Shown: positions 8,493 to 17,456 of the stretch, piece after piece | How the letters are laid out: every line of letters begins with the position of its first letter | Numbering within the stretch: position 1 is the first letter of the stretch | Assembly: GCF_010500965.1 (NCBI RefSeq) | Contig: NZ_QVMI01000010.1 | Span: forward strand, 1-64,000 | DNA length: 64,000 nt | DNA from: Bacteroides sp. 51 | GTDB lineage: Bacteria > Bacteroidota > Bacteroidia > Bacteroidales > Bacteroidaceae | Reading direction: 5' to 3' | The notes under the pieces: model-generated | Database searches by the model: none | Told to the model about the DNA's origin: nothing | The model's input: only the letters and a program-made list of their open reading frames with translations | Program-made: the position numbers and the translations under genes

Positions 8493-9416
8493 TCAAGCAC
8501 ATAGTTTGCATAGTCTAAAAATAAAGAATGGTATATCCCTTACTCCTCTGAATTGATTTCTGAATGCTTTGATTTTCGCATTGAATGATTCTGCGAAAGC
8601 ATTAGTTTCTCTATTGACGAAGAAATTGAGTATTGTTTCATAATGATTCTGCATGGTGTTCATCACAGACCTAAAACATCCATATCCCAGCTTTTCAATT
8701 TTATTGTACCATAAGGCTAGTTTAGCCCGGGCTACATCTTTTTCATAATGATAGTTGTAAATCCCCGTTAGTTCCATGGAAAGGTCGTATACTTCCCGCA
8801 GTTCAGGATAAATTTCAAATAGTATACGAGCTCTTTCAGCTTGAGTTTCAGTCCATTTAGTATAGTTTTTAGTCAGCACATACTTTGCTCTGGCCAATAG
8901 CTGTTTTCGCGTATCTCCGTTACTGTATCGGAAGGGTATATACTCTACTCCTTCTTTCTTACAACGGTCAATTTCATCATTCTCAAGGTCACGTGCCATC
9001 CATCTGTAAGTGATGCGGAGTTCATCAATGGCTTCATAGAAAAGACGTTGCACATGAAAGCGGTCGTTAGTCATGGTGGCGCAGGGAAAGACTGTGCGAA
9101 CGATCTTCATCATTGTTGGCCAGAGGTCAAGAGTCACTTCTTTGACTGTTTTTCGTTTGATAAGGTTTATCTTTTCAAGGACTGTTATGACATCTTCTGA
9201 TTTAGTTCCTTTAATCATTGCCACCAATGTACCTCGCCCTGCACGTCCGGCCTTATTGGTGACAATGGTATAGAGCTCACCACAGCTTAATGAGGTCTCG
9301 TCAATAGCTAGATTTGTTCCAATATTGCGTTTAAATAAAACATAATTCTGAGCATGGGCAAGCTGACCCCACTGGTAATAGTCACTGATATGATCCTTGT
9401 ATTGCGTGGAAAGCAA
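8493..9416 (-). CDS. ISAon1-family transposase, catalytic ORF
   Basis: About 307 residues with a DDE-type core: LAIDETSLSCGELYTIVTNK (first Asp), VTLDLWPTMMKIV and ATMTNDRFHVQ (second Asp), and RETNAFAESFNAKIKAFR near the C-terminus (Glu). The frame is open further upstream (to about 9490, including TVASISSIAENYGV), so the translated protein may be longer than the ATG at 9416 suggests. The first ORF ends 56 bp upstream. Confidence 0.88.
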   Translation of the reverse strand: MLSTQYKDHISDYYQWGQLAHAQNYVLFKRNIGTNLAIDETSLSCGELYTIVTNKAGRAGRGTLVAMIKGTKSEDVITVLEKINLIKRKTVKEVTLDLWPTMMKIVRTVFPCATMTNDRFHVQRLFYEAIDELRITYRWMARDLENDEIDRCKKEGVEYIPFRYSNGDTRKQLLARAKYVLTKNYTKWTETQAERARILFEIYPELREVYDLSMELTGIYNYHYEKDVARAKLALWYNKIEKLGYGCFRSVMNTMQNHYETILNFFVNRETNAFAESFNAKIKAFRNQFRGVRDIPFFIFRLCKLCA

Positions 9417-9471
9417 CTTACCGTTAACACCATAATTCTCTGCGATGGAGGATATACTTGCTACTGTGGTC

Positions 9472-9825
9472 TCAATCCGTATCTTTTAAAAAAGCAACGA
9501 ATTCAGGCGTTAGTTTGGTACCTTCACTCGTCAAATCGTCATACGTATAGGAGAATATCTCACTGGTGGAAGTGTCCCGCCATTTGCGACGTCTGACATG
9601 CAGAAAAACAGGTTTACCACGTAATGGAAAATCCTGAATAACTTTCTCAGGTGTGAAGCCATAGGAACGAACAGTGCCCTTCTTATAATCATCTAAATCC
9701 AAAAACTCTTTCTCATCCAACCAAAAATCAAGACGATCAGTGTGCGCTTGATAACCAACAACATCAAAGTACGACATTAGTACTTCAGGAAAAACTAACC
9801 GTGATAATTTAAAACTTTGCATCAT
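9472..9825 (-). CDS. ISAon1-family transposase N-terminal region protein
   Basis: 117 residues containing DRLDFWLDEKEFLDL and the beta stretch VIQDFPLRGKPVFLHVRRRKWR, the separate zinc-binding/DNA-binding half of ISL3-like transposases of this group. It ends in a different frame from the catalytic ORF. I see no clear slippery site that must join them. Confidence 0.85.
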   Translation of the reverse strand: MMQSFKLSRLVFPEVLMSYFDVVGYQAHTDRLDFWLDEKEFLDLDDYKKGTVRSYGFTPEKVIQDFPLRGKPVFLHVRRRKWRDTSTSEIFSYTYDDLTSEGTKLTPEFVAFLKDTD

Positions 9826-9924
9826 GCAAAGATAAACATTATACGATTATTAACAACTTGGTTTTTTACTTGACCCGATAAACATGCTTTAGGATACCTT
9901 TTTTTGCGTTTTCTTAGAAATGAA

Positions 9925-9957
9925 AAACCCCTGAACTTCTTCGAAATTCAGGGGTTT
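9925..9957. terminator. hairpin terminator at the mobile-element boundary
   Basis: Arms AAACCCCTGAA and TTCAGGGGTTT with a 11-nt loop. It lies 24 bp left of the left direct repeat of the tRNA-Phe element. A similar AAATCCCTGAAA/TTTCAGGGATTT hairpin lies at the same relative position at the integrase end (24500-24531). That suggests this is the integrase-side end of a second, lost element of the same type. Confidence 0.7.
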
Positions 9958-9980
9958 ACGTGATTTTGTTTCTTTTTTTT

Positions 9981-9993
9981 GTGGTGCCACCAG
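9981..9993. repeat. left attachment-site repeat
   Basis: GTGGTGCCACCAG, identical to the 3' end of tRNA-Phe at the other border. The next bases (AAAGAGAAC versus GAATCGAAC) still resemble the tRNA T-arm, so the duplicated site may originally have been about 21 bp. Confidence 0.85.
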
Positions 9994-10930
9994 AAAGAGA
10001 ACTATTATTGTATCTCTATTGATAGTCAACCTTTTATATTTTCTCAAATTTGGAATCCCACACGATTTAGCACACGATTATTTTTCATCGTTCTGCTCGC
10101 TATTAGCATGATTTCTGTTGTAAAGGTAGGAAAAATATCTATAACAATGAAGGATTCTTTCGAAATATTATCTTAAAATAGTGCTATAATATACTGATTA
10201 ACAGCCTACAATATTAGATTCTGCATAATAAACTAATAACAGCACAACACAATAAACTAATGGACACATGACAATACCACATCATCAACCATTTTGCTTA
10301 TATCAGTTTTTAGTTTATCATCCATACCAAAATTTTTATTTTTTCTTTCCTTTGTTCCGAAATCGTCAGTTCCGAAATGCGCATTTCGGAACTGAGTTAT
10401 TTTGTAATCGAATCTACAAATTCTCCATCTTTTTTATTTTGTTTCTATTATGCAGCATAAATAGTGCATTATGGAAACAAAACAACGTATTAAGATGAAT
10501 TAAGGACATTTCTGTTTTGCCAACAAGACGAAAATATGTTGTTTTTGTTTTGCGCACAAAACAAAAGAGCTTTTTCTCATTCATTTGCTGGCAACTTACT
10601 CCCGCTTGTTTGGTGACTAATAAATAATTTGCAATAAAGGACACAATTTGTACATCAACGCAAATTATTTATATCTGTTGTTTTGAAGATAATCTGCTGA
10701 ATATAAGAATGTAAACAAAGTAAAATATACCATATATATGTTATTCATTACTACTAAACCTATTGGGGTGACTTGCGCGGTCACTTGTTCCCTGACTTGC
10801 ACGGTAATAACAAATTAGTGTTCTAAAAAAGTATTTATTGGTTTAAAATTGAGAAAGATGACTGCATATCCAAATTTTTCTATACCTTTGTAACTACCGT
10901 AACTGTTACGGGTGTAACAAAAAGAAGAAC
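9994..10930. other. 937-bp AT-rich non-coding left end of the element
   Basis: No convincing gene. It contains three structured sites. There is a perfect 28-bp palindrome at 10367-10394 (half-site CAGTTCCGAAATGC). There is a 12-bp inverted repeat TAAATAATTTGC/GCAAATTATTTA at 10621-10632 and 10660-10671. Three 12-bp tandem units of the type TGACTTGCGCGG lie at 10769-10804. Such sites fit recombinase/excision-factor binding or a terminator. A promoter box TACCTTTG (10883-10890) precedes the ATPase gene. Confidence 0.6.
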
Positions 10931-12253
10931 ATGAAGTTTTATAACAGAACAAGCGAATTGGCAGAGTTGAAACGGATACAAAACTTATCGTTCAGTGACC
11001 ATTCCCGTCTAACAGTAGTAACCGGAAGAAGGAGGATTGGCAAAACTAGCCTTATTATGAAGTCGGTTGAAGGCTTACCGACTATCTATTTGTTTGTTGG
11101 TCGTAAAAGCGAAGCAACGCTTTGTTCAGAGTTTATTCCTATCATCAGCCAATCGCTTGATACGTTTGTTCCTGCAGAAATACGCACCTTCCGATCATTG
11201 TTTCAATATCTAATGGAACTGGCTTCACAGAAACCGTTCAATCTTGTCATTGACGAATTTCAGGAGTTCTATAACATCAATGAATCGGTGTATAGCGATA
11301 TGCAGAATATATGGGACACCTATCGGAAGAAATCAAAAATGAATCTGATTGTATCCGGCTCTATTTATTCGTTGATGCAGAAAATATTCCAAAACAATAA
11401 AGAACCTCTATTTGGCAGAGCGGACAATATCATCAAGCTATCGGCATTCGATTTGACCACGCTAAAAGAAATTATGCGTGATTATAATCCCAATTACACC
11501 AATGATGACTTACTTGCGCTCTATACCTTTACAGGTGGAGTTCCCAAGTATGTTGAGTTATTTTGCGATAACATCACATTGAGTATAGATGAAATGATTT
11601 CATTTATGGTTCGGGAAAACTCTCCTTTTACCGATGAAGGAAAAAACCTTTTGATAGAAGAGTTCGGAAAAAATTATGCAACCTACTTCTCTATCCTAAG
11701 TGCCATTTCGGGTGGTATCAATACGCAACCTGAAATTGAAGCAGCATTGGGAGATAAGAGCATAGGCGGTCAAATCAAACGATTGATTGAGGATTATAAT
11801 ATCATTATCCGTCAACGTCCCATTTTGGCAAAAGAAGGAAGTCAAGCCGTCCGCTACGAAATACAGGATAATTTTATTCGTTTTTGGTTCAACTACTTCG
11901 ACCGCCATCGTTCACTGATAGAGATAAAGAACTTCATTGGTTTACAGGCTATCATCAAATCCGACTATCCAACTTATTCGGGCATCATGTTAGAGATATA
12001 TTTCAAACAACAGTTTGCTGAAAGTTTTCAATATCGTGCTATCGGTTCGTGGTGGGAGCCCAAAGGCAATCAGAATGAAATTGATATTGTTGCCTTGAAA
12101 TTGGAGAAAAACCAAGCAGTAGCAGCAGAAGTAAAGCGACAAAAGAAGAATTTCAAGCCTGAATTATTGGCAGCAAAGGTAGAACATCTTAGGATTAAGT
12201 TGCTGCCTAAGTATCAGATTGAGATGGTTTGTTTGTCGTTGGAGGACATGTAG
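10931..12253 (+). CDS. archaeal-type ATPase with C-terminal DUF234 nuclease-like domain
   Basis: 440 residues. Walker A TGRRRIGKT (31-39) and Walker B FNLVIDEFQEF (about 103-113) mark the STAND-like archaeal ATPase domain. A winged-helix region follows (about 250-330). The C-terminus has NEIDIVALKLEKNQAVAAEV followed by Lys, a D...ExK arrangement like PD-(D/E)xK nucleases, as proposed for DUF234. Role unknown; members often sit in mobile elements. It precedes the metallophosphoesterase fusion by 33 bp on the same strand, so the two may form an operon. A Bacteroidetes -7 box lies upstream. Confidence 0.82.
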   Translation: MKFYNRTSELAELKRIQNLSFSDHSRLTVVTGRRRIGKTSLIMKSVEGLPTIYLFVGRKSEATLCSEFIPIISQSLDTFVPAEIRTFRSLFQYLMELASQKPFNLVIDEFQEFYNINESVYSDMQNIWDTYRKKSKMNLIVSGSIYSLMQKIFQNNKEPLFGRADNIIKLSAFDLTTLKEIMRDYNPNYTNDDLLALYTFTGGVPKYVELFCDNITLSIDEMISFMVRENSPFTDEGKNLLIEEFGKNYATYFSILSAISGGINTQPEIEAALGDKSIGGQIKRLIEDYNIIIRQRPILAKEGSQAVRYEIQDNFIRFWFNYFDRHRSLIEIKNFIGLQAIIKSDYPTYSGIMLEIYFKQQFAESFQYRAIGSWWEPKGNQNEIDIVALKLEKNQAVAAEVKRQKKNFKPELLAAKVEHLRIKLLPKYQIEMVCLSLEDM

Positions 12254-12286
12254 CAACACGAATTAAATAATAATAATAATACATTT

Positions 12287-15200
12287 ATGATTCAAATAAT
12301 CCATATTTCAGATTTTCACATCGATAAAAAAGATTCATATCAAAAGAGAAAAGTTGTATCTGCGCTGATAAAAAGCTTAAAATCAACAATCAATACAGAC
12401 AGGTGTATAGTTGTGATAACTGGAGATTTAATAGATAAAGGGGGAGCCGGCTTTAAGACTATTGATGATGCGTTCAAAGAATTCAATGATGTCGTAATTG
12501 AAAGAATGGTTTCAGAATTAAGCATTAGTAAAAAACAGATATTTTTTGTGCCAGGGAATCATGATGTGAATAGAAATAAAGCCGATGAAATAATGGAAGA
12601 AGGGTTGAAAAGCAAACTTAACTCAGTAGATTCAATTAATGAATTTATCGACAGAGATGAGATTGACAATAAGTACCTGCAAAGAATGTCCGATTTTAAA
12701 AAATTCGAAAAAACACATTTTCAAGATTTCGAAAAATCGGAGTTGACAAATTTTTCATCAAGTTTTGTTATTGATGAACTGGATTTAGGAATTGTTTGCT
12801 TAAATTCTTCTTGGAGGTGTTATGATGAATCAGATAAAGAGACATTGATTATTGGCGAAAATCAAATATTGAGGGCTCTTAATTTTGTTAAAGATAAAAA
12901 GACTATAATTGGATTATCACATCACTCAATAGAATATCTTTCTGAAATAGACAAAAGAAATATTAGACCATTAATAAATTCAAAATTTGATTTATATTTA
13001 TATGGTCATTCTCACTCTACGGACTTTTCTTTTACTAGAGATTTTTATGGAAAAACTCTTTACTGCCAAGCTCCAGCGTGTATGGGGAATAAGTCTAAGC
13101 ATGTTGATTATGTTGGAGGATATGCTATTATAGAATTCTCAAAAGAGACACCTGTTCAAATATCATATAAAAAATATTTGGATACACATGACGTTTTTGT
13201 TAAAAATACCGACATAGGAAATGATGAAGGTGTGATTAGGATATCATATCCAGATGAAAATGACATTTATCAGAATTCTATTGTTGATAAATCTTTAAGA
13301 AATCTAATAGAAGTGCAATGTGACAATGTTAATGAGCATCTATTCACTTATGGAACAAACTCTACTGGCCCTTGTAAAATTAATGAAATATTTGTAGAGC
13401 CTATTATCTCGAATTTACCAGAGACACATTTTCAAATGGATGAAATTATTTACTATAAAATAAACGATATATTATTAAATACAGAAAACTTCTTGATATA
13501 TGGATTGAAAGAATCAGGAAAAACAATATTGCTTGACAAATTTTTCATTGAGCTTTCTAATTCATACAAACTTTACAATCAGATTCCTGTCTTGATTAAA
13601 TACAAAGAAATTGGCAGCAAGGATATATCTCAGCTAATAAGGCAGTTCCTGTCAATTAGCGCTGCGGAGTATAAAGATTTGATTCAAAAAGCGAATATCA
13701 CATTACTTGTAGATGATATTGATTTTAATACAGGAAATGTTAATCTATCAAAACTTGCGCATTTCTTTAATACTAATTCTAATATTAGAATAATTGCTGC
13801 AAGAGAACAAATCATAGAAAGTAATCTCCCAGAAGATTTTATCGATTCAAATATTAATTTCAATTTTAATTTAGCGTTTATACAAAATTTCAAATCTGCC
13901 CAAATTAAAGAATTGATAACGAGGTGGTTTCCCGAGCAAAATGATGATTATAAAGACAGGATTAATCGATTAATCAAGAATTTCGAATCCCTGTCTCTGC
14001 CCCGAACGCCATTATCAGTAACTCTCTTCTTATGGATTATAGACAAACAAGAGAGTCAGCCAATAAATAATGCAATCTTAATAGAGCAGGTCGTTAAAAA
14101 TTTGCTTGAAGAGATTAATATTGAGAACATTTACTACGACACTTTTAGCTTCTCAAACAAACAGCGTCTTTTAGCTTATGTGGCAAAAGTAATGCATGAT
14201 TTAGGTGATGAAAACTTTAGCTATAGAATTACTTATTCTGTTTTATTAGACAAAGTGACAGAATATCTTAAAACCAGATTTTCTGGTAGTCCACAAAAAG
14301 TTGTAGATGATTTTATACGACGAGGATTATTGTCCTTCTCAGATGAATCATATATTAAATTCAAGTTTGCGTTTTTATATCACTATTTTCTCTCAAAGCA
14401 TATTGGCTATGATTCTGAATTTAAAAGACAAATATTCACTATTGATAATTGCCTGAATTATATGGATGAGTTGGATTATTATTCTGGTTTATCTACTGAT
14501 TCCGAAGAATTGTTAGACTTAAGTCAAGAACTATTGATTTCCGTATTTAAAGGCATGAATGAAGATATTACAGAAAAATATGATAAAATTGATCCATTCT
14601 TCGAATCTAAGGATTCTTTATCTTCAAGATTAAATATTGACAAAGTTCGACAAAAGCCGACTGAGGGGGAATTAGAAAAATTATATGACGCACAATTGAG
14701 TAATATCCCTATTAAGCGCTCTATAGAAAAAAGAGAAATTTCGAGCAGAAAGCCATTAGACAAAACTTTAAAATTTGCTGCGCAAATATTTAGAAATCTC
14801 GAAGAAATTGATGATTTTGATAAGAAAAAAATCGCCTTGAAAAATATCACAACTAGTTCAATCTCATTTTTAATATTATATCGAGATTCTTTGCTTTATC
14901 ATTACATAAAAAACAAGAAACAACCAGCAGGACTACCCCCTAATGTTAATTTTGGTTTTTTTGTTAGAATACTACCGATGTTGCATCAAATTCTGATCTC
15001 AGATTGGATTGGCACACAAAAAACAAAGCCTGTAATTCTAGAAAAAATTAATTCTGACAAATTAACTTTAAATATATCAGAGTACGAACGTTTTTTATCT
15101 CTATTTATTTATGCTGACATAAAAGGTTCTAATTATCAAAAAATGATAAAAGATTACTTGAAAAATTCAAAATGGAGATATTTAAAGGATTTTGGAGTAA

Positions 15201-15370
15201 TGAAACTTATTACATATTACTATATGAGGTCAAAAACCAAGGAGTCTGACTCATACTATCTTAATTTAATTTCTGACATAAAACTGAGTTTAAAACAATT
15301 AGAAGCAAAAGGAAAATCAGAATTTATGAGAAAATTGGAATCAAGTAAGAATAAAAACAAAACGAAATGA
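12287..15370 (+). CDS. metallophosphoesterase-STAND/NACHT-like fusion, candidate defence protein
   Basis: 1027 residues. Residues 1-290 are a calcineurin-type phosphoesterase with all the metal motifs: SDFHID (8-13), GDLID (46-50), GNHD (90-93), SHHS (211-214) and GHSHS (240-244). A P-loop NTPase follows: Walker A GLKESGKT (406-413), Walker B ITLLVDDID (about 471-479), and an arginine at IIAAREQ like sensor 1. The rest is a long helical region with no clear repeats. An effector-NTPase-sensor order is typical of STAND antiphage proteins. Base composition is visibly more AT-rich than flanking genes. The function is inferred, not shown. Confidence 0.75.
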   Translation: MIQIIHISDFHIDKKDSYQKRKVVSALIKSLKSTINTDRCIVVITGDLIDKGGAGFKTIDDAFKEFNDVVIERMVSELSISKKQIFFVPGNHDVNRNKADEIMEEGLKSKLNSVDSINEFIDRDEIDNKYLQRMSDFKKFEKTHFQDFEKSELTNFSSSFVIDELDLGIVCLNSSWRCYDESDKETLIIGENQILRALNFVKDKKTIIGLSHHSIEYLSEIDKRNIRPLINSKFDLYLYGHSHSTDFSFTRDFYGKTLYCQAPACMGNKSKHVDYVGGYAIIEFSKETPVQISYKKYLDTHDVFVKNTDIGNDEGVIRISYPDENDIYQNSIVDKSLRNLIEVQCDNVNEHLFTYGTNSTGPCKINEIFVEPIISNLPETHFQMDEIIYYKINDILLNTENFLIYGLKESGKTILLDKFFIELSNSYKLYNQIPVLIKYKEIGSKDISQLIRQFLSISAAEYKDLIQKANITLLVDDIDFNTGNVNLSKLAHFFNTNSNIRIIAAREQIIESNLPEDFIDSNINFNFNLAFIQNFKSAQIKELITRWFPEQNDDYKDRINRLIKNFESLSLPRTPLSVTLFLWIIDKQESQPINNAILIEQVVKNLLEEINIENIYYDTFSFSNKQRLLAYVAKVMHDLGDENFSYRITYSVLLDKVTEYLKTRFSGSPQKVVDDFIRRGLLSFSDESYIKFKFAFLYHYFLSKHIGYDSEFKRQIFTIDNCLNYMDELDYYSGLSTDSEELLDLSQELLISVFKGMNEDITEKYDKIDPFFESKDSLSSRLNIDKVRQKPTEGELEKLYDAQLSNIPIKRSIEKREISSRKPLDKTLKFAAQIFRNLEEIDDFDKKKIALKNITTSSISFLILYRDSLLYHYIKNKKQPAGLPPNVNFGFFVRILPMLHQILISDWIGTQKTKPVILEKINSDKLTLNISEYERFLSLFIYADIKGSNYQKMIKDYLKNSKWRYLKDFGVMKLITYYYMRSKTKESDSYYLNLISDIKLSLKQLEAKGKSEFMRKLESSKNKNKTK

Positions 15371-15459
15371 CACTTCTGCTTATTCTTAGATAAAGCACTT
15401 TTTCTCCTTTTTAGATTTGTTAAACACCTCTCTTATGGAAAGGCTGAATAAAGCAATGC

Positions 15460-15510
15460 TTTTAGGAGATTTACTCTTTTCGTGAACGAAAAGGAAGAAA
15501 TCTCCTAAAA
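15460..15510. terminator. long nested hairpin between cargo and mob genes
   Basis: Outer arms TTTTAGGAGATTT and AAATCTCCTAAAA (13 bp, perfect) enclose inner arms CTTTTCGT/ACGAAAAG. It lies between convergent genes, so it may end transcription both ways. Confidence 0.65.
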
Positions 15511-15575
15511 CCCGAAGGGCTTGGCATTGATGTTTCAGACTTGGAATATACCTTGTTTTACAAATATAAAATGGA

Positions 15576-16523
15576 TTATCCTTGCCGAAACCCTCGTTTG
15601 GGCTTCTTCTTTTTTCTTTTCATCGGAATTTGCTGTTCTTCATCGCTGTTGTTAGGTTCAGGAGTAAGCAAACCCAATGCAGAGGATAAACCCAAATCAG
15701 AGAGATTGAAACTTTGCTTATTTTCAATATCGTTTGAAAGGTTGTCGTCTTGTTTATATACAACCTTGTTTTCATTCGGTTCGTCCTGCTTATCTGCATA
15801 CAAGCCAGTCTGCATATCTGTATTTTTTCTTTCATCGGAAATCTGGTGTTCCTGCATATTAAGTTGTTCGGAGATACTTCCGTTCTTCATCGTGTTATAG
15901 TACTCAAAGGTTTCAGTTAGTTGGCGTTGGTAGCCGAATAGTTTATCAAATCCCTGCTCTGCCTGTTGAAATAAGTTCTTCCTGTTGAATCCTCCCTTGA
16001 TAGCTCCTTTCTTAGTGTTCTTGTGGTTGGTAAGCGGTGATAGTTTCTTTTTATTGGTCTGGTCTTTCCGGCTGACAATCAAATGGCAGTGCATATTCAA
16101 TTCGTTGTTTGACCTGTCCCTGCTGAAATGTATCTTTCCGTAGAATTTTATATTCTCTGCCGATAATCCTTTATTGAAGTTCTTAGCATATTCGGGAATA
16201 ACCACTTCACGGATATACCGTTTCATGGCTTCGGCTTGTTCCTGTTCGGTTGTTCCCATTGCCTGAAGCTCCTTTTCCGATGGACTGACATGAATAGCGT
16301 AAAACTTGGCATCCGTTTTCATAAGTTGCCCGATATTGCTGTCTATATCTTTTATGACCTGTGATTTATAGATATTATCATTCGTCAGATTGAAAAATCC
16401 TTCTGTGTAGATTCCCTGCTCCATGCGTTCCATATCTTCATGCTCCAAATAATTACATAGCTTTCTGCTACTGCCTGCATTGTTATATGTGCCTTTGGAC
16501 GGTGGCGGGAAATCTATATTCAT
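15576..16523 (-). CDS. relaxase/mobilization nuclease (DUF5712/BtgB-like)
   Basis: 315 residues. The N-terminus resembles Bacteroidetes mobilization relaxases: NNAGSSRKLCNYLEHED, then FYAIHVSPSEKEL. The metal-binding histidine motif NMHCHLIVSRKDQ is present, preceded by KIHFSRDR. The last 100 residues are Gln/Asn- and Lys-rich and disordered-looking. It would nick oriT and pilot the strand into the recipient. The BfmA/BtgA-like gene starts 3 bp upstream on the same strand. Confidence 0.82.
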   Translation of the reverse strand: MNIDFPPPSKGTYNNAGSSRKLCNYLEHEDMERMEQGIYTEGFFNLTNDNIYKSQVIKDIDSNIGQLMKTDAKFYAIHVSPSEKELQAMGTTEQEQAEAMKRYIREVVIPEYAKNFNKGLSAENIKFYGKIHFSRDRSNNELNMHCHLIVSRKDQTNKKKLSPLTNHKNTKKGAIKGGFNRKNLFQQAEQGFDKLFGYQRQLTETFEYYNTMKNGSISEQLNMQEHQISDERKNTDMQTGLYADKQDEPNENKVVYKQDDNLSNDIENKQSFNLSDLGLSSALGLLTPEPNNSDEEQQIPMKRKKKKPKRGFRQG

Positions 16524-16526
16524 GGG

Positions 16527-17153
16527 TTACTCGTTTATCAGGTCGTTAATTTCACCTCTTAGGTTCTCTTTACGTTTGCCGTCCATTACTCCGCATCTTG
16601 CCAGTTCCGAATAAAGGGAAATCAGTTTCAATAGCTTCTGATTATTCCTTTGTTGTGTTTGGGTTTGCTTATTTATAATATTGGAATGGCTGTCAATAGT
16701 AGCGGATAGTTTATCAAGGCTTGCGGACTGGTTATTTATTGCTACTGCTATTTTGCCGAAATGTTCGTCTAACTTTTTCAGAACATTGACAAGGTTATCT
16801 TTTGAGGTGTTTATTTCTAAATTTACTTTTTCCGTCAGGATTCCGACAGCCGTATCGAACTTAACGGCTATTGAATGGCTTGTCCGTATCATCGGGTTGA
16901 GTTGCTCTTCTTCGTAGTGGCGAATGAAACGGATAATATCATCCTGCCGTTTGTTAATCTTGGCAAGTTCTGATTTTACCGATTCGGGAGCATCCGCAGG
17001 ATTGATATGTGCCTTGTCGATGTACCCGAATGCCAGCTTTACAACTTCACTCTTTTTCAGCGAATAGCGTTTACAGATTTTTTCTACTAAACGCCCTGTT
17101 TCCTTGTCTATGGAAACAGTGGTATATATAATCTTTGGGACTTCATTTTTCAT
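16527..17153 (-). CDS. BfmA/BtgA-like mobilization accessory protein
   Basis: 208 residues. The N-terminal part has a ribbon-helix-helix-like segment (YTTVSIDKETGRLVEKICKR, KKSEVVKLAF), as in BfmA/BtgA oriT-binding partners of Bacteroides mobilizable elements. Residues about 90-180 form a long coiled-coil (NLVNVLKKLDEHFGKIAVAI and the following region). It likely loads the relaxase on oriT, which probably lies just upstream. Confidence 0.8.
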   Translation of the reverse strand: MKNEVPKIIYTTVSIDKETGRLVEKICKRYSLKKSEVVKLAFGYIDKAHINPADAPESVKSELAKINKRQDDIIRFIRHYEEEQLNPMIRTSHSIAVKFDTAVGILTEKVNLEINTSKDNLVNVLKKLDEHFGKIAVAINNQSASLDKLSATIDSHSNIINKQTQTQQRNNQKLLKLISLYSELARCGVMDGKRKENLRGEINDLINE

Positions 17154-17239
17154 GATAATTACTTTTTAATGGAATTTTATACTATTAAATGGCTGATAGT
17201 TAGCGATAAATATAAAAAGCTAATTATCGGACTAATTAT

Positions 17240-17323
17240 AGTGGTTTATGCTAAACCACTAAAGCCGAAGGCTTTGCCCCGCAGGGCAAGAGGAAGAACA
17301 GGACGAAGTCCAGTTCCCTCTTG
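17240..17323. other. candidate oriT: cluster of three strong hairpins
   Basis: The 303-bp gap upstream of the mob genes has AGTGGTTT-atgct-AAACCACT (17240-17260), AAAGCC-gaa-GGCTTT (17261-17275), and a long imperfect hairpin with ends CAAGAGG and CCTCTTG (17287-17323, centre GGACgaaGTCC). Position and structure fit a mobilization origin. The nick site cannot be seen without comparison. Confidence 0.5.
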
Positions 17324-17456
17324 CTTAATTTAGCGAAACAAACAGAGCCGGTAGGCGAGGTTGTTTCTGCTAAATGCGGAGCGTTAAAATAAAGGCGTAA
17401 ACTAAAACAAGCCTTCATTCGCTTGCGTCATTCTGCTTAGAACATAAAAAGAAGAT

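Larger units (their letters stand above)
8457..9876 (-). mobile_element. ISAon1-type insertion sequence, complete
   Basis: 1420 bp with terminal inverted repeats starting GGGTCAAGTAAAAAA at both ends. It is flanked by an 8-bp target duplication GATAAACA (8449-8456 and 9877-9884). The other intron copy has a single uninterrupted site at 30325-30332, which proves the insertion. It carries two ORFs on the minus strand in the usual ISAon1 arrangement. It appears intact and recent. Confidence 0.93.
7925..9919 (-). mobile_element. group II intron remnant, copy 1 (interrupted by an IS)
   Basis: Reading leftward from 9919, the sequence matches the intron copy at 30290 (opposite orientation) across the 5' leader, the structured 5' ribozyme part (TGCAAGTCCACTACGGGGGT and the rest) and the start of the RT fragment. 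By eye I count only a handful of differences in about 300 bp. A complete IS (8457-9876) splits it. It starts just after a terminator-like hairpin, a preferred setting for several bacterial group II introns. The 3' two-thirds, including domain V, is missing. Confidence 0.8.

Noticed and set aside
10268-10644. Two short ORFs (76 codons each) in the left end of the element
   Set aside because: Phe/Leu-rich translations of AT-rich, palindromic DNA with no start-site signal or conserved motif.
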